From Actinobaculum suis (GTDB lineage: Bacteria > Actinomycetota > Actinomycetes > Actinomycetales > Actinomycetaceae): a DNA stretch of 64,000 nucleotides. The notes beneath the pieces were generated by a model. It ran no database searches, was not told the origin of the DNA, and worked only from the letters and a program-made list of their open reading frames with translations. Positions within the stretch are counted from its first letter, which is position 1. Every line of letters starts with the position of its first letter. Position numbers and translations under genes: made by a program. Positions 1-10,511 of the stretch are shown piece by piece. Where the stretch lies: assembly GCF_900102025.1 (NCBI RefSeq), contig NZ_FNAU01000005.1:78168-142167 (forward strand), in the 5' to 3' direction.

Positions 1-668
1 TCCGCCCCCACATGCCGCATACCTTTCCACGCCGCACGCGTGAGCGGCGAATTAGCAAACCGCCGATCCTGAATAATTGCTACGCGCTCACGCTCGGCTG
101 GTTCCAAAAGCTCTGCCACGCCCGGCACCGGTTGCCACTCTTCCGGCTCATAACCCGCATCCTGCCAGCTCAACAAGCTGAAACTGCGGCCGGTGCGCGG
201 GGAACGCAAAGCATAAGAAAGCATGGAAGTAGCGCCCGGCAAAGTGCCGGTACCAATAGTGGTAAGCGCCGCCGCGGTAGTGGAAGGGATAGTCGAATAG
301 AGCGGGGAAAGATGCTCCCACCCCCGCAAATTCGGGGCATAGCCGAGCCGGGCTTGCAGGTTCTCAAACCCCAAACCATCCACGAGCACAATGCACACCC
401 GCGGCGCGCCGCCAAGATCTAGTGCGGCCGCATCGGCCCGGCAACGTTCCCAGGTCACTGCATTTGCTGCCGCTGGCGCGGAGGTGGTTGCCGCCGGCAC
501 GGAATTCGTTACGGAGACCGCGGGAGTAGTTGCGGAGGTGGTAGCACCGGAATTGGCCCGCGCGGAGGCAGTTGCGCCGGTGTGGGGCGCCGGCGTCGAA
601 AAAGTAGCGCCGAGAGCAGCGGAAAGTACCCGGGAAATCGAACGCGAGGCAGGCGGCAAAAAACTCAT
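1..668 (-). CDS. Alkaline phosphatase family protein (nucleotide pyrophosphatase-like), 3' part outside window
   Basis: The minus frame is open from an ATG at 668 to the window edge, so only the first 222 residues are seen. Residues 91-101 read [11 protein letters not shown], the metal-binding Asp segment of the alkaline phosphatase/phosphodiesterase superfamily. At about 128-145 a [17 protein letters not shown] stretch follows, where the nucleophilic Thr and gating turn lie in this family. Residues 20-70 are an Ala/Thr/Ser-rich linker with no predicted fold, probably a local expansion. No signal peptide is obvious. It is divergent from the topoisomerase A gene, with about 100 bp between starts. 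Actinobacteria commonly carry such a gene beside parC. Family assignment is good; the substrate is unknown. Confidence 0.82.
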   Translation of the reverse strand, partial: MSFLPPASRSISRVLSAALGATFSTPAPHTGATASARANSGATTSATTPAVSVTNSVPAATTSAPAAANAVTWERCRADAAALDLGGAPRVCIVLVDGLGFENLQARLGYAPNLRGWEHLSPLYSTIPSTTAAALTTIGTGTLPGATSMLSYALRSPRTGRSFSLLSWQDAGYEPEEWQPVPGVAELLEPAERERVAIIQDRRFANSPLTRAAWKGMRHVGA

Positions 669-767
669 GCCCCTAGCCTAGCCTCGTCGTATTTCTCACG
701 CCCGCCCGTATTTCGCCGCGCGTGCCTTCTTCTCCCATTGCGCGCGATTTCAGGAGATAATGCAGTA

Positions 768-3188
768 ATGGCGCAAAAAGGTTCAGCTTCAGTCTCCGAG
801 CATATTGTTGATATTAGTGTTTCTGATGAGATGCGCACTTCCTTCCTCGAATATTCGTATTCGGTGATCTATGCGCGTGCCCTGCCCGATGCGCGTGACG
901 GGCTCAAACCCGTGCAACGGCGGATCTTGTATCAGATGGGCCAGATGGGGTTGCGGCCAGATAAGGGCCACGTAAAATCCTCGCGCGTGGTAGGCGACGT
1001 GATGGGTAAATTGCATCCGCACGGGGATACCGCGATTTATGATGCCATGGTGCGGCTCGCCCAACCGTTTACGATGCGCCTCCCCCTCGTCGATGGGCAT
1101 GGAAACTTTGGTTCGCTCGACGACGGCCCGGCCGCTTCCCGATATACGGAAGTGCGGCTCGCCCCCGCGGCTTTGGGCATGCTCGACAGCTTGGATGAAG
1201 ACACCGTGGATATGGTGCCGAATTATGACAACACTTTGCTCCAGCCGCAGGTGTTGCCCGCCGCGATACCGAACCTGCTAGTCAATGGCTCTTCCGGGAT
1301 TGCGGTGGGAATGGCAACAAATATGCCGCCCCACAATTTGGTGGAAGTGATTGCCGGTGCCAAATATTTGTTACAACATCCGGACGCTACGGTGGATGAC
1401 CTTATGCGTTTCATTCCCGGCCCGGACCTGCCGGAAGGCGGGCGGATCGTGGGTTTGGATCCTATCCGCCAAGCCTACGAAACCGGGCGGGGTACTTTCC
1501 GGATGCGGGCCACGGCGAAGATCGAAAAAATTTCGGCCCGCAAACGCGGCATCGTCTTTACCGAACTGCCCTACTTGGTGGGCCCGGAAAAGGTAATCGA
1601 CCGGATCAAAACCCAGGTGCAAGCCAAGAAGCTCAAAGGCATCTCGAATGTGCAAAACCTTACCGACCGTCACCACGGCACCCGGCTCGTCGTCGAAGTA
1701 AAAACCGGTTTTAATCCCGACGCCGTACTAGCCCAGCTATATCAACACACGCCATTGGAAGATTCCTTTGGGATAAACAATGTGGCTTTGGTAGATGGCC
1801 ACCCGCGTACGCTCGGCCTAAAAGAACTCTTGCAGGTTTATATCGACCACCGGATTGATGTGGTACGCCGGCGCAGCAAATTCCGGCTTAATAAGGCCCG
1901 CGAAAACCTGCATTTGACGGAAGGCTTGCTAATTGCGGTACTCAATATTGATGAAGTGATTGCCGTAATCCGTTCCTCCGAAGATACGGCGGCCGCCAAA
2001 GCCCGGCTCATGGCCGTTTTTGATCTTTCGGAAGTGCAAGCAGAATATATCCTCGAACTGCGTTTGCGCCGGCTCACAAAATATTCGCAACTCGAATTGG
2101 AAGGGCGGCGCGATGAACTCCTAGCTACCATCGCGGATTTGGAAAGCATTTTGGGTTCGCAGGCCCGGCTCGAAGAAACCGTGGCGGATGAGATGACGGA
2201 AGTGGCACGCGAATACGGTACGCCCCGGCGCACCGTCCTCCTCGAATCTGAAACCAAGGTGGCCGATATGCCCCTGGAAATTGCTGATGACCCAACCTGG
2301 GTGATGCTTTCCGGTACGGGCCTGATCGCCCGCACTACCGGAGCAGATGCTCCGGATAATGGCCGGCCGCGTTCCTCCCATGATGCCTTGATCTCGATTG
2401 CGCCGACTACCGCCCGCGGGCGGATCGGCGTGGTTACCACGGCCGGCCGGGTGATCGCCGTAGACGTAGTGGCCATCCCCGCTGTTCCTGAAAATGCGGG
2501 AATCGCTGGCGGTTCGCGCGTCCGCGAACTCGCTTCCCTCGAAAAAGAAGAACAAGCCTTGGCTTTGGTAGAGCTAAGCGGGCCGAATGCGGAAGCCGGC
2601 GTTTTAACTTTGGTTACCGCTCAGGGCCGGATCAAACGGCTCTCGGATTCTCACCCAGAAAACCGGGACGTGGCAGAAGCGATCACCCTGGCCGATGGGG
2701 ACTATGTGGCAGATGCGGCAATCTCTGCCGATACCGACCAACTGGTGATTATCACCTCCGATGCGCAACTACTGCGGTTCGAAGCTTCTTTGGTGCGTCC
2801 GCAACGGCGCGCCGGGCAGGGAATTGCCGGTATCCGGCTCAATCCGGGAGCGCGCGTGATCGCCCTCGGGGTGGCTCCCGCCAACGATATTTCCGGGACC
2901 ATGGTGGTAACCATTGCCGGTAATTCGAGTGCTTTGCCGGGAACTACAGCAGGCAGTGCCAAGGTCACGCCGCTGGATCGTTTCCCGGCTAAGGGCCGGG
3001 GCACTATGGGCGTGCGAGCGCACCGTTTCTTGAAAGGCGAAGACGTTTTGACCATCGCCTATGTAGGCCCCGAACCCTTGCGGGCCGTGGCCTCCAACGG
3101 CAAAGTCGTAGAGCTACCCGAAATTGAAGAACGGCGCGATGCTTCTGGCACCGCGCTAACTAAACCGGTAGCGGCTATTGGCAGATAG
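768..3188 (+). CDS. parC: DNA topoisomerase IV subunit A (ParC/GyrA family)
   Basis: This is the DNA breakage-reunion subunit of a type IIA topoisomerase, 806 residues. The winged-helix core has [10 protein letters not shown] at 83-92, with Thr88 and Asp92 at the positions of E. coli GyrA Ser83 and Asp87. The catalytic Tyr is Tyr126 in AASRYTE. The C-terminal beta-pinwheel holds QRRAGQG, a degenerate GyrA-box-like motif. The ATG at 768 is preceded by AGGAG at 752-756; a longer frame reading back to 582 lacks a ribosome site and overlaps the phosphatase. Its B partner lies at 4730-6856, also near sigA as in Streptomyces. I read it as the second enzyme (topoisomerase IV type) and expect a separate gyrase near the origin, which is not visible here. 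Confidence 0.9.
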   Translation: MAQKGSASVSEHIVDISVSDEMRTSFLEYSYSVIYARALPDARDGLKPVQRRILYQMGQMGLRPDKGHVKSSRVVGDVMGKLHPHGDTAIYDAMVRLAQPFTMRLPLVDGHGNFGSLDDGPAASRYTEVRLAPAALGMLDSLDEDTVDMVPNYDNTLLQPQVLPAAIPNLLVNGSSGIAVGMATNMPPHNLVEVIAGAKYLLQHPDATVDDLMRFIPGPDLPEGGRIVGLDPIRQAYETGRGTFRMRATAKIEKISARKRGIVFTELPYLVGPEKVIDRIKTQVQAKKLKGISNVQNLTDRHHGTRLVVEVKTGFNPDAVLAQLYQHTPLEDSFGINNVALVDGHPRTLGLKELLQVYIDHRIDVVRRRSKFRLNKARENLHLTEGLLIAVLNIDEVIAVIRSSEDTAAAKARLMAVFDLSEVQAEYILELRLRRLTKYSQLELEGRRDELLATIADLESILGSQARLEETVADEMTEVAREYGTPRRTVLLESETKVADMPLEIADDPTWVMLSGTGLIARTTGADAPDNGRPRSSHDALISIAPTTARGRIGVVTTAGRVIAVDVVAIPAVPENAGIAGGSRVRELASLEKEEQALALVELSGPNAEAGVLTLVTAQGRIKRLSDSHPENRDVAEAITLADGDYVADAAISADTDQLVIITSDAQLLRFEASLVRPQRRAGQGIAGIRLNPGARVIALGVAPANDISGTMVVTIAGNSSALPGTTAGSAKVTPLDRFPAKGRGTMGVRAHRFLKGEDVLTIAYVGPEPLRAVASNGKVVELPEIEERRDASGTALTKPVAAIGR

Positions 3189-3442
3189 CCAGCGGTCCCT
3201 GGCTGGTTGCGCTCGGTTTGGTGGCAGGAGGCCGGCTCGGCTTGCTAGCGCAACCGGAGCTGCTTGCCGCCGAAGCAATTTGCCGGGCCGCCGGGCCCAT
3301 CCGGAGCCGCGCACAGCTGGAGCCGCTCGCGGGGCGTTCGCCGGGCGCTCCTGCGGTTCGCCGGGCGCTCGCCCGGGGCGGCCCGCTCCGCACAAACGAC
3401 ACAGGGCGGCCGGCTCCGCGCAAACGACACAAGGCGGCAGCT
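3189..3442. repeat. GC-rich spacer with 27-bp imperfect duplication
   Basis: Two copies of a roughly 27-bp unit centred on CAAACGACACAGGGCGGC lie at about 3385-3440, starting just past the stop codon of the minus-strand acetyltransferase (3443). Short GCCGGGCGCTC duplications lie further left. No gene or terminator is seen. Confidence 0.6.
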
Positions 3443-4573
3443 TTAGAGTTGTTTCAAGAAGACGCGCGTTTCGGTAGCCGGGGAAAATCCGAGTTTTTTA
3501 TAGCGGGCCACCCGTTCTGCGGTATCTTCCGGGCCTGTTTTGGCAGCGGCGTCGTTATTGTTTGCGCCGGAGTTATTTTCCCCCGCATCGGCCGCACAGG
3601 TGCCCGCATCGGCTGCACGGGAGCCCGCCGGGAAACGGTTAACCGTCACGTCCATGGACGTATACCGCATCCCCGCGGCCTTTTGGGCCGTCATTGAAGC
3701 AATTAGCAAAGCCGAAGTGATCTCCGCACCCCCGTGTACGGCCAGTTCATCCACGTAGCCTTCCGGCCAGCCCAAGGTTTCCCAGTCTTGTTCATATTTG
3801 GCGGCAATTAGATAGCCGAGTACCCGAGGCCTATCCCCGCGCGTATCCAAAGCCAAAAAGCTCCAATCCCGCGCCAAATAGGTACGCTCCGCGGCCCACT
3901 GTTCGGGCGTCATAATCGTATAGTCGAGTTTTTCGGTGTGGAAAGAGTTATGGGTAGCCAAAGCCAGCGCATCATATTTTGGGCTCAGCTCCACCAATTC
4001 CACGCCTTTTGGCACCCGCAAGGGCGGCAATTCGTCATGCAAATACCGCCGCATTTGCACGTAGCTATATGCATGTTGGAAACCGAGCGCGGCTAGCTCC
4101 AAGGCCCTTTCGCTTTCCCAAGGTTCCACGTGGGTTACCGCTACTGCCGCGGCCGGGCTAGCACTATCTTTTGCCGCGGTCTGGTTCTCAAAATTCCCTA
4201 ACTCGCCGGCCGCAACTAGTTGCCGGGCTGCCCATAACTGTTGCGAAGCCAATTCGGCTACCAGTTGGTTGTGTGCTTGCGGATGCACCGCCCCGGAAAG
4301 AATTACCGAAGGCCGCCCACTGCCCACCCCGAAACTACGCACCAGGCCAAAAGCTACTAGTTCCCCGCCCGGCCCGCGCCGGCCAAACGCATAGTAGGCG
4401 CGCGCCGGATCAAAAAAGCTTTCCACTTCTTCAAAAGATGTACGGAAAGGTGCGCCGTCGTGCTTTTGCACCCGGGTAAGAAAGGCATACACTTCCGCCG
4501 CGTTAGCCACGGCTATAGGTTCCCAGCCCGCGCTGAGCTCAGGTACATGCGCGGGTTGTGCCGGTGCAGGCAT
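3443..4573 (-). CDS. GNAT family N-acetyltransferase, probably two-domain
   Basis: The 376-residue protein looks like a tandem GNAT acetyltransferase. An N-terminal half (about 20-175) has the RSFGVGSGRPSVILSGAVHP strand and helix region. A second half (about 190-376) holds VLGYLIAAKYEQDWETLGWPEGYVDELAVH and ends in a YKKLGFSPATETRVFLKQL tail typical of the acetyl-CoA-binding fold. An Ala/Asp/Asn-rich insertion at about 318-350, containing a repeated AADAG, interrupts the last part of the fold and looks like a coding expansion. The nearest known architecture is the MshD/Eis-like double GNAT, but no mycothiol-specific residues can be claimed. It lies alone, convergent with parC. The substrate is unknown. 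Confidence 0.75.
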   Translation of the reverse strand: MPAPAQPAHVPELSAGWEPIAVANAAEVYAFLTRVQKHDGAPFRTSFEEVESFFDPARAYYAFGRRGPGGELVAFGLVRSFGVGSGRPSVILSGAVHPQAHNQLVAELASQQLWAARQLVAAGELGNFENQTAAKDSASPAAAVAVTHVEPWESERALELAALGFQHAYSYVQMRRYLHDELPPLRVPKGVELVELSPKYDALALATHNSFHTEKLDYTIMTPEQWAAERTYLARDWSFLALDTRGDRPRVLGYLIAAKYEQDWETLGWPEGYVDELAVHGGAEITSALLIASMTAQKAAGMRYTSMDVTVNRFPAGSRAADAGTCAADAGENNSGANNNDAAAKTGPEDTAERVARYKKLGFSPATETRVFLKQL

Positions 4574-4609
4574 TCATCACCTCGATTTGTGTTTCGGATT
4601 CGCGGAAGG

Positions 4610-4705
4610 TGCGAGAATTAAGCAGCAAATGCGGAGCTTAGGCAAAGCTAAGGCCAAGCTTAAGCGGAGCTTAGGCATGGCTTAGGCAGAGCTTAGGCGG
4701 GGCCG
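4610..4705. repeat. Degenerate GCTTAGGC repeats downstream of parE
   Basis: About six imperfect copies of GGAGCTTAGGC / GGCTTAGGC occur within 80 bp, 25-30 bp beyond the parE stop. On the parE strand each contains CTAA. No terminator with a T-run is seen. Confidence 0.6.
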
Positions 4706-4729
4706 CAAGCGCTCGGGGCAGGTTCTAGA

Positions 4730-6856
4730 CTACGCGTCGATGGCTTCCAAAGACACCTTATCGGCGCCTTCCACAATAAACTCACGGCGCGGTGCCACCT
4801 CGGTACCCATCAGCATATCGAAAACCGATTCGGCTTCCTTTAGGGCAGCTTCATCTTCAATCCGGATCCGCCGCAAAGTACGCCGGGCCGGATCCATCGT
4901 GGTTTCCGCTAACTGGTTGGCGTCCATCTCCCCCAAACCCTTATAGCGCTGAATTGGTTCTTTATAGGTCCGCCCCGATTTTTCTAGTTTAGCTAGTTCG
5001 CGATGCAATTCCTCTTCCGAATAAGTGTAAATGTATTCGCCTTTTTTGCCGCCACGGCCCGCCACTTCGATCCGGTGCAGGGGCGGCACGGCCGCATACA
5101 CGCGCCCGGCTTCCACCAAAGGCCGCATATACCGGAAGAACAAAGTGAGCAACAAAGTGCGAATATGGGCACCATCCACATCCGCGTCCGTCATCATAAT
5201 GACCTTGCCATACCGGGCTGCATCCAAATCAAAAGTACGCCCCGAACCGGCCCCCACCACTTGGATAATCGAAGAGACCTCGGCATTACGCAAAATATCG
5301 GCCGGAGAAGCTTTTTGCACATTGAGAATCTTGCCGCGGATCGGGAGCAAAGCTTGGTATTCGGAATTGCGGGCCAGCTTCGCCGTACCCAAGGCCGAAT
5401 CGCCTTCCACAATAAACAGTTCCGCTTGCGCCACTTCTTCTGAACGGCAATCGGCCAGTTTGGCCGGCAATGCCGAGGCTTCCAAAGCGTTTTTGCGCCG
5501 CGAAATTTCCTTATGCATCCGCGCGGCCACGCGGGCCCGCATTTCCGCCACGATCTTTTCCAGCAAGCGGGAAGTTTCGGTGCGTTGGTCGCGTTTGCGT
5601 GAATCCAGAATCTGTTCGAGCTGGGTGCTAACCACGCGTGAAACGATGCTACGCACCGCGGCCGTACCCAAGATTTCCTTCGTCTGCCCTTCAAACTGTG
5701 GCTCATCCAAACGCACGGTAACTACCGCGGTGAGCCCCGCTAAAATGTCTTCCTTTTCGATGCGTGGATCGCGGGCCGTAATCTTTAGCCGCCGCGCATT
5801 CTTTTCGATGAGCGCGCGCATGGTCCGCACCAATCCGGCTTCGAAACCTTGCTGGTGGGTACCGCCACCCGGCGTCGCAATAATATTGACGAAGAATTCT
5901 CCCTTCGTTTCATACCCGGTGCCCCACCGTAGAGCGATATCGACGGTGCAGGTACGTTCCACTTCTTCGGTTTTCAGGTGCTTCGTCTTTTCGTCCAAGA
6001 CCTGCGCTTTTTCCGTGAAAGTATCCTCGCCTTGCAAGCGCATAGTGGCCGTGACCGCGGGATCTTCCGCCAAGAAATCCACAAAATCGGTAATCCCGCC
6101 CGCATACTGGAAAGTTTCTTCATGCCGGCCGTCTTCGCCCGGTGTGCCTTCCAGACCCCGTTCGTCTACGATCGTGATTTGCAAACTGGGAATCAGGAAG
6201 GCGGTTTGCCGTACGCGTTCCACCAGTTCGTCATAGTGGAAATGCGCATCGGAAAGGAAAATTTCCGGGTCTGCCCAGTAACGTACCCGCGTCCCGGTTT
6301 TCTTTTTCGGGGTTTTTCCGACGACGTCCAGCTCCGATTTGTGCGTGAACGGATCAAAAGCGGCGTCTGGCTGGGGTTCTTTTCCGTTATCTTCGAACCG
6401 GCCGGGTTCGCCGCGCCGGAACTGCATTTGATAGGTTTTCCCATCCCTATCTACCTGCACGTCCATCCGCGCCGAAAGGGCGTTTACCACGGAAGCACCC
6501 ACCCCGTGCAAACCGCCCGAAGCAGAATATGAACCGGTGCCGAACTTCCCGCCCGCATGTAATTTGGTATAAACCACTTCCACGCCCGATAGGCCCACCC
6601 CGGGAACCGTATCTACGGGTACCCCGCGGCCATTATCGGCAACCTCTACCGATCCATCCGCGTACAGGGTGATCTTGAGCTCGGAAGCATAACCTTCCAA
6701 AGCTTCGTCAACCCCGTTATCTATCAGCTCCCACAAGCAGTGCATGAGGCCCCGCGAATCGGTAGAACCGATGTACATGCCGGGCCGCTTACGAACGGCT
6801 TCGAGCCCTTCTAAAACCTGCAGATGACGCGCTGTATATGCTTCCGTAGTTGACAC
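4730..6856 (-). CDS. parE: DNA topoisomerase IV subunit B (ParE/GyrB family)
   Basis: The ATPase subunit of a type IIA topoisomerase, 708 residues, full length. The GHKL ATPase motifs are WELIDNGVDEA (Glu43 and Asn46), DNGRGVP at 75-81 and GGLHGVGASVVNAL for the lid. The TOPRIM domain has EGDSALG at about 484 and TDADVDGAH at about 556, which bind the catalytic magnesium. The wording EGDSALGTAKLARN, rather than the gyrase form EGDSAGG, matches actinobacterial ParE as I know it. It is on the opposite strand from parC with the acetyltransferase between them, so the two subunits are not co-transcribed. The DUF7455 gene lies 188 bp upstream on the same strand, and sigA lies beyond it. Confidence 0.9.
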   Translation of the reverse strand: MSTTEAYTARHLQVLEGLEAVRKRPGMYIGSTDSRGLMHCLWELIDNGVDEALEGYASELKITLYADGSVEVADNGRGVPVDTVPGVGLSGVEVVYTKLHAGGKFGTGSYSASGGLHGVGASVVNALSARMDVQVDRDGKTYQMQFRRGEPGRFEDNGKEPQPDAAFDPFTHKSELDVVGKTPKKKTGTRVRYWADPEIFLSDAHFHYDELVERVRQTAFLIPSLQITIVDERGLEGTPGEDGRHEETFQYAGGITDFVDFLAEDPAVTATMRLQGEDTFTEKAQVLDEKTKHLKTEEVERTCTVDIALRWGTGYETKGEFFVNIIATPGGGTHQQGFEAGLVRTMRALIEKNARRLKITARDPRIEKEDILAGLTAVVTVRLDEPQFEGQTKEILGTAAVRSIVSRVVSTQLEQILDSRKRDQRTETSRLLEKIVAEMRARVAARMHKEISRRKNALEASALPAKLADCRSEEVAQAELFIVEGDSALGTAKLARNSEYQALLPIRGKILNVQKASPADILRNAEVSSIIQVVGAGSGRTFDLDAARYGKVIMMTDADVDGAHIRTLLLTLFFRYMRPLVEAGRVYAAVPPLHRIEVAGRGGKKGEYIYTYSEEELHRELAKLEKSGRTYKEPIQRYKGLGEMDANQLAETTMDPARRTLRRIRIEDEAALKEAESVFDMLMGTEVAPRREFIVEGADKVSLEAIDA

Positions 6857-6998
6857 GCCCGCCAGTTTACCGAAACTCTTGTTCGAATCGGCCCTCCGCC
6901 GCGCGTTTACCCCGCCACCTGGCGCAAACGCGCCGCCAGGACCGGAAAAATAACCCGCCGCGGGCCCAGCACTTAGCCGGCACTGCCGCGACGGGAAG

Positions 6999-7020
6999 AA
7001 GCGGCAAATTTTTGCCGCTT
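6999..7020. other. Inverted repeat in DUF7455-parE spacer
   Basis: A near-perfect hairpin with arms AAGCGGCAAA and TTTGCCGCTT sits 24 bp past the DUF7455 stop on the minus strand. No T-run follows on that strand, so it is a weak terminator or an RNA-stabilising stem between DUF7455 and parE. Confidence 0.4.
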
Positions 7021-7044
7021 GCAGGTTTCTATCTATCTATTTAA

Positions 7045-7239
7045 TTATTTGATGCGGTCACGTTCATCTTGAATTTCAATCGCGCCGGCACTGAGCTTAT
7101 CGAGATGTTGCGAAGCATGGTGCCCGCAGAAATACAGTTCTCCATATGGCATATGTACACGCACGTATGCCTGTGCCCCGCAGGCATCGCACCGGTCCCG
7201 AGTGGTCAGAGTCCTCGTTTCTTGCAGTGTTGTAGTCAC
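7045..7239 (-). CDS. DUF7455 small zinc-finger-like protein
   Basis: A 64-residue protein with Cys pairs in RDRCDACGA and a C-terminal YFCGHH, a likely Cys/His zinc site of the C-x2-C ... C-x-H-H type. This small family is conserved in actinobacteria and is usually found between sigA/hrdB and parE, which matches its place here. It could act as a small nucleic-acid-binding or scaffold protein, but no function is established that I can cite. The ATG at 7239 is the only sensible start. Its length equals the family norm. Confidence 0.82.
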   Translation of the reverse strand: MTTTLQETRTLTTRDRCDACGAQAYVRVHMPYGELYFCGHHASQHLDKLSAGAIEIQDERDRIK

Positions 7240-7420
7240 ATATACATCAAAGCATGAACCGGCCCAAAAATTCCTGCCGGGACGGCTAGGTTCACCCGCC
7301 GGGAAATTTCCGGGCTGCTACTGCCCCGCTATTTCGCGGCTTCGCCTCCTTATTTGAGGAGTCGCTCTCATCTCGTGGCTTTCGGGATGACTTGGGGCCA
7401 GGTCAGCTTAGACTTCCGGC

Positions 7421-8065
7421 ATGATTCCTTCCGTGCCATCTAGTAGCGGTTTTGCGGTGGTGGACGTGGAGACCACCGGCCTGGATCCGCGAACCGATAG
7501 GATCGTGCAAATCGGCGTCGTCTCCCTTGATCGGCAGGGCTATAACCAGGGTGAATGGGTGAGTTTGGTGCAGCCAGGCCGGCCTATGGGAGCAACTTTT
7601 GTGCATGGGCTTACGGCGCAAGACGTGCGGGAAGCACCTTCCTTTACGGCGCTGATTCCGCAGCTAGAAGAGCTTTTAAGCGGCCGGGCAGTGGTAGCCC
7701 ATAACGCACCTTTTGACGTGAGCTTTTTGAATGCGGCGTTTGAACGTGCTTCCTACCCGTTTGCGATTCCCGCCCAGGCCACCGTGTGCACGATGGAATT
7801 ATCGAAAATTTATTTGCCGGAAGGCCGGCATTCTTTACCAGCAGCCGCAGAGCGAGCCGGAATACAGCTAACCGAACACCACCGTGCTTTGGCAGACGCG
7901 CGGGCCGCAGCGGGCCTCTTGCAACACTATTTGCAAGAAGAAGCTAAAGGAAACCACTATGCCGAGCATGCCATCGCTCGCGACGGGCGCGTCTGGAAAC
8001 CAGCCGCCTGGGAAGGCGCACTTCGCGCTGCCATTGATATTTCCTGGCCAGAGCCGCTGTTCTAG
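7421..8065 (+). CDS. 3'-5' exonuclease, DnaQ/DEDDh family
   Basis: A 214-residue exonuclease with the three Exo motifs. ExoI is VVDVETTGL at 13-21 (acidic pair Asp15/Glu17), ExoII is HNAPFDVSFL at about 94-103, and ExoIII is HRALADARA at about 153-161 with the His and Asp of the DEDDh class. It has no polymerase domain and is probably a stand-alone proofreading or RNA/DNA-trimming nuclease related to the PolIII epsilon subunit. The start is uncertain: the ATG at 7421 lacks a clear ribosome site. The last codon and TAG stop lie inside the first unit of a 17-bp tandem array. Confidence 0.85.
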   Translation: MIPSVPSSSGFAVVDVETTGLDPRTDRIVQIGVVSLDRQGYNQGEWVSLVQPGRPMGATFVHGLTAQDVREAPSFTALIPQLEELLSGRAVVAHNAPFDVSFLNAAFERASYPFAIPAQATVCTMELSKIYLPEGRHSLPAAAERAGIQLTEHHRALADARAAAGLLQHYLQEEAKGNHYAEHAIARDGRVWKPAAWEGALRAAIDISWPEPLF

Positions 8066-8163
8066 TGCCGCGCACGTTGTAGCGCCGCGCACGTTGTAGC
8101 GCCGCGCACGTTGTAGCGCCGCGCACGTTGTAGCGCCGCGCACGTTGTAGCGCCGCGCACGTT
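8062..8163 (+). repeat. 17-bp tandem array (6 units) beginning on the exonuclease stop codon
   Basis: The units start at 8062, 8079, 8096, 8113, 8130 and 8147. The first, CTAGTGCCGCGCACGTT, contains the real stop codon (8063-8065). The other five are identical, GTAGCGCCGCGCACGTT, and each keeps the TAG. Because 17 is not a multiple of three, three successive units put TAG in all three frames. Confidence 0.95.
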
Positions 8164-8230
8164 CCTCGCACCGTTTTGGAAAGACAACGCTTCTCGGTAT
8201 TCACAGCGCGGTTTCACACAAGATTTTTTG

Positions 8231-8320
8231 GCCCGGCTCGCACTACAAAAAATGGAAATGGCCCGGCAGGCACTGCGAACCGCGGAAATGGCCCGGCACG
8301 CACTGCGAAACCGTTTGGTT
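8231..8320. repeat. 30-bp repeat, about 3 units, in exonuclease-sigA spacer
   Basis: Units begin at 8231, 8261 and 8291 with GCCCGGCTCGCACT, GCCCGGCAGGCACT and GCCCGGCACGCACT, then diverge. The spacer 8164-8445 holds no other recognisable feature. Confidence 0.8.
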
Positions 8321-8445
8321 CCAGCAAGGCACACCGGGCCACTTAGTTTTGTAGTTGCGTTAGTTTTTCAGTTACGGCTTTGCCCGCGCGCTTTCCCGAC
8401 CGGGCTGCTCGCACGCAACACCTGATTTTTTCTTTTAGCCGCGCT

Positions 8446-10344
8446 TTATTCGAGGTAATCGCGCAACACCTGGCTGCGGGACGGATGGCGCAGCTTGGAC
8501 ATCGTTTTGGATTCGATCTGGCGGATGCGTTCACGCGTCACGCCGTAAACCCGGCCGATTTCGTCGAGCGTCTTTGGCTGCCCATCGCTCAACCCGAAAC
8601 GCATCGAAACCACGCCAGCTTCCCGTTCGGAAAGCGTATCGAGCACTTGCTGGAGCTGTTCCTTCAGCAAAGTAAAGCCGACCGCATCATCCGGATGTAC
8701 GGCTTCCGAATCTTCGATCAGGTCACCAAACTCAGAATCTCCATCCTCCCCGAGCGGAGTGTGCAAGGAAATCGGTTCACGCCCGTACCGTTGCACCTCG
8801 ATAACCTTTTCTTCGGTCATATCGAGTTCGTGCGCAAGTTCTTCCGTAGTGGGTTCCCGGCCCAGATCTTGCAGAAGTTGGCGTTGCACCCGCGCCAACT
8901 TGTTAATCACTTCCACCATGTGTACGGGGATACGAATCGTTCGCGACTGGTCTGCCATGGCACGCGTAATCGCCTGCCGAATCCACCACGTTGCGTAGGT
9001 AGAGAACTTGTAGCCCTTCGTATAGTCAAACTTTTCGACGGCGCGCACCAAACCCAAGTTCCCTTCCTGAATCAAATCCAAGAAGAGCATCCCCCGCCCG
9101 GTATAACGCTTCGCCAAAGAAACCACGAGCCGCAAATTAGCTTCCAGCAAGTGGTTCTTCGCCTGCCGGCCATCCCGAGCAATAATCTTCAGTTCCCGGA
9201 TGTACTTGCGATCAGACGTATCAACCCCATCCGTATCGAGCAAATGCTGCGCATACAAACCGGCTTCAATACGCTTCGAAAGTTCTACTTCCTCTTCCGC
9301 ATTCAGCAACGGCACCCGGCCAATCTGCTTCAGGTAATCCTTAACCGGATCAGCGGTCGCACCGGCAACATGTACGCGCACTGCCGGCTCATCAGACTCA
9401 TCCGAATCCTTGACGGTGAAGGAACCCTTAATCCCGCGACTCGCCGTCGGCTTATCGTCCTTAAGTGCGGCTTGGGCTTCGGTTTCTTCCTCTTCCTCTT
9501 CTTCCTCTACTTCGCCGTCCTCAAGGTCTTCATCATCATCGACCAGATCAGCTTCGAGGTCATCTTCTTCATCCAGGTCTTCCAGATCTTCCAGATCCTC
9601 TTCATCGTCCAGATCTACATCGAGATCTTCCGGCAAAGTATCTTCGAGTTCTTCTTCTACTTCTGGTTTTTCTGGTTCCGCCTGGGCCTTCGCCGCCGAC
9701 TTCTTCGTAGCCGCCGACTTAGTTGCCGTGCTCTGCTTCGCCGTAGATTTCGCCGCAGCCTTCGCGCCGGCCTTAGCCGGGGAGGCCTTCTTGGTAGTAG
9801 CTGCCTTCGTGCCGGTAGTCTGCGAAGCCGCCGCCTTAGTGGCAGTGGTCTGCTTCGCCGTGGACTTCTTGGCAGAAGTCTTCTTCGTTGCGGCGGTGGA
9901 CTTAGCCGCCGTCTTCGTAGTGCTGGCCTTCGCGGCCGCCGTCTTAGTAGTAGAGGTCTTCGTTTCCGAAGCCTTCGTTGCCGCGCTCTTCGGCGCCGCC
10001 TTCTTAGCGGTGGCGGACTTCGCAGCAGTTGCCGCCTTGGTAGCAGTCTTCTTGGTTGCCGCCGCCTTCTTAGCGGTGGCGGGCTTGGTAGCAGACTTTG
10101 CCGTCGTACTCTTCTTCGCACCCGCCTTCGTACCGGTGCTACGAGAACTAGATTTTGCACTCGCGGACGTTCCCGAAGTGGAGGTTTTCTTCGCCCCCGA
10201 CTTCGCGGAACCCGCCGCTGCCCTCGCACTACTCTTCCGCGTAGTACCGGACGCCTTTTGCGAAGTAGTACCGCTCCCCTGCGCTTGCGTTTCCTTCGCG
10301 TCCTGCACGGCTGAGTTTTCTGTGCTGGCTGACTTCGTGGCCAC
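8446..10344 (-). CDS. sigA: Principal RNA polymerase sigma factor (SigA/HrdB)
   Basis: The housekeeping sigma-70 factor, 632 residues. Regions 1.2-2.4 begin at [16 protein letters not shown] (about 333) and include [14 protein letters not shown] and [17 protein letters not shown], the -10-binding part. Region 4 includes [20 protein letters not shown] near the C-terminus and contacts the -35 element. The first 225 or so residues are almost only Lys, Ala, Ser and Thr, resembling histone H1 tails. They are followed by about 75 strongly acidic residues. Actinobacterial SigA/HrdB proteins have related extensions, but this one is long. The start is the GTG at 10344, behind AGAAAGG. Flanking parE and DUF7455 support the identity. 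Confidence 0.95.
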   Translation of the reverse strand: MATKSASTENSAVQDAKETQAQGSGTTSQKASGTTRKSSARAAAGSAKSGAKKTSTSGTSASAKSSSRSTGTKAGAKKSTTAKSATKPATAKKAAATKKTATKAATAAKSATAKKAAPKSAATKASETKTSTTKTAAAKASTTKTAAKSTAATKKTSAKKSTAKQTTATKAAASQTTGTKAATTKKASPAKAGAKAAAKSTAKQSTATKSAATKKSAAKAQAEPEKPEVEEELEDTLPEDLDVDLDDEEDLEDLEDLDEEDDLEADLVDDDEDLEDGEVEEEEEEEETEAQAALKDDKPTASRGIKGSFTVKDSDESDEPAVRVHVAGATADPVKDYLKQIGRVPLLNAEEEVELSKRIEAGLYAQHLLDTDGVDTSDRKYIRELKIIARDGRQAKNHLLEANLRLVVSLAKRYTGRGMLFLDLIQEGNLGLVRAVEKFDYTKGYKFSTYATWWIRQAITRAMADQSRTIRIPVHMVEVINKLARVQRQLLQDLGREPTTEELAHELDMTEEKVIEVQRYGREPISLHTPLGEDGDSEFGDLIEDSEAVHPDDAVGFTLLKEQLQQVLDTLSEREAGVVSMRFGLSDGQPKTLDEIGRVYGVTRERIRQIESKTMSKLRHPSRSQVLRDYLE

Positions 10345-10511
10345 GAGACACCTTTCTGCTGACGACTATGCTTTCTGGCGTCCACTATGATCCCCCATAA
10401 AATAGCAGGAAACCAAATGGACGCACTTCGACCTACCAGTTAAAACGTCCGCATCCGCATTCTCATTCCCAGCAAACTCCAAAGTGGCTCGAAACACATC
10501 TACGCGCCTGG

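Noticed and set aside
8062..8163. CRISPR-like array
   Set aside because: The 17-bp units are directly adjacent without unique spacers, and no cas gene is present. The same holds for the other tandem arrays.
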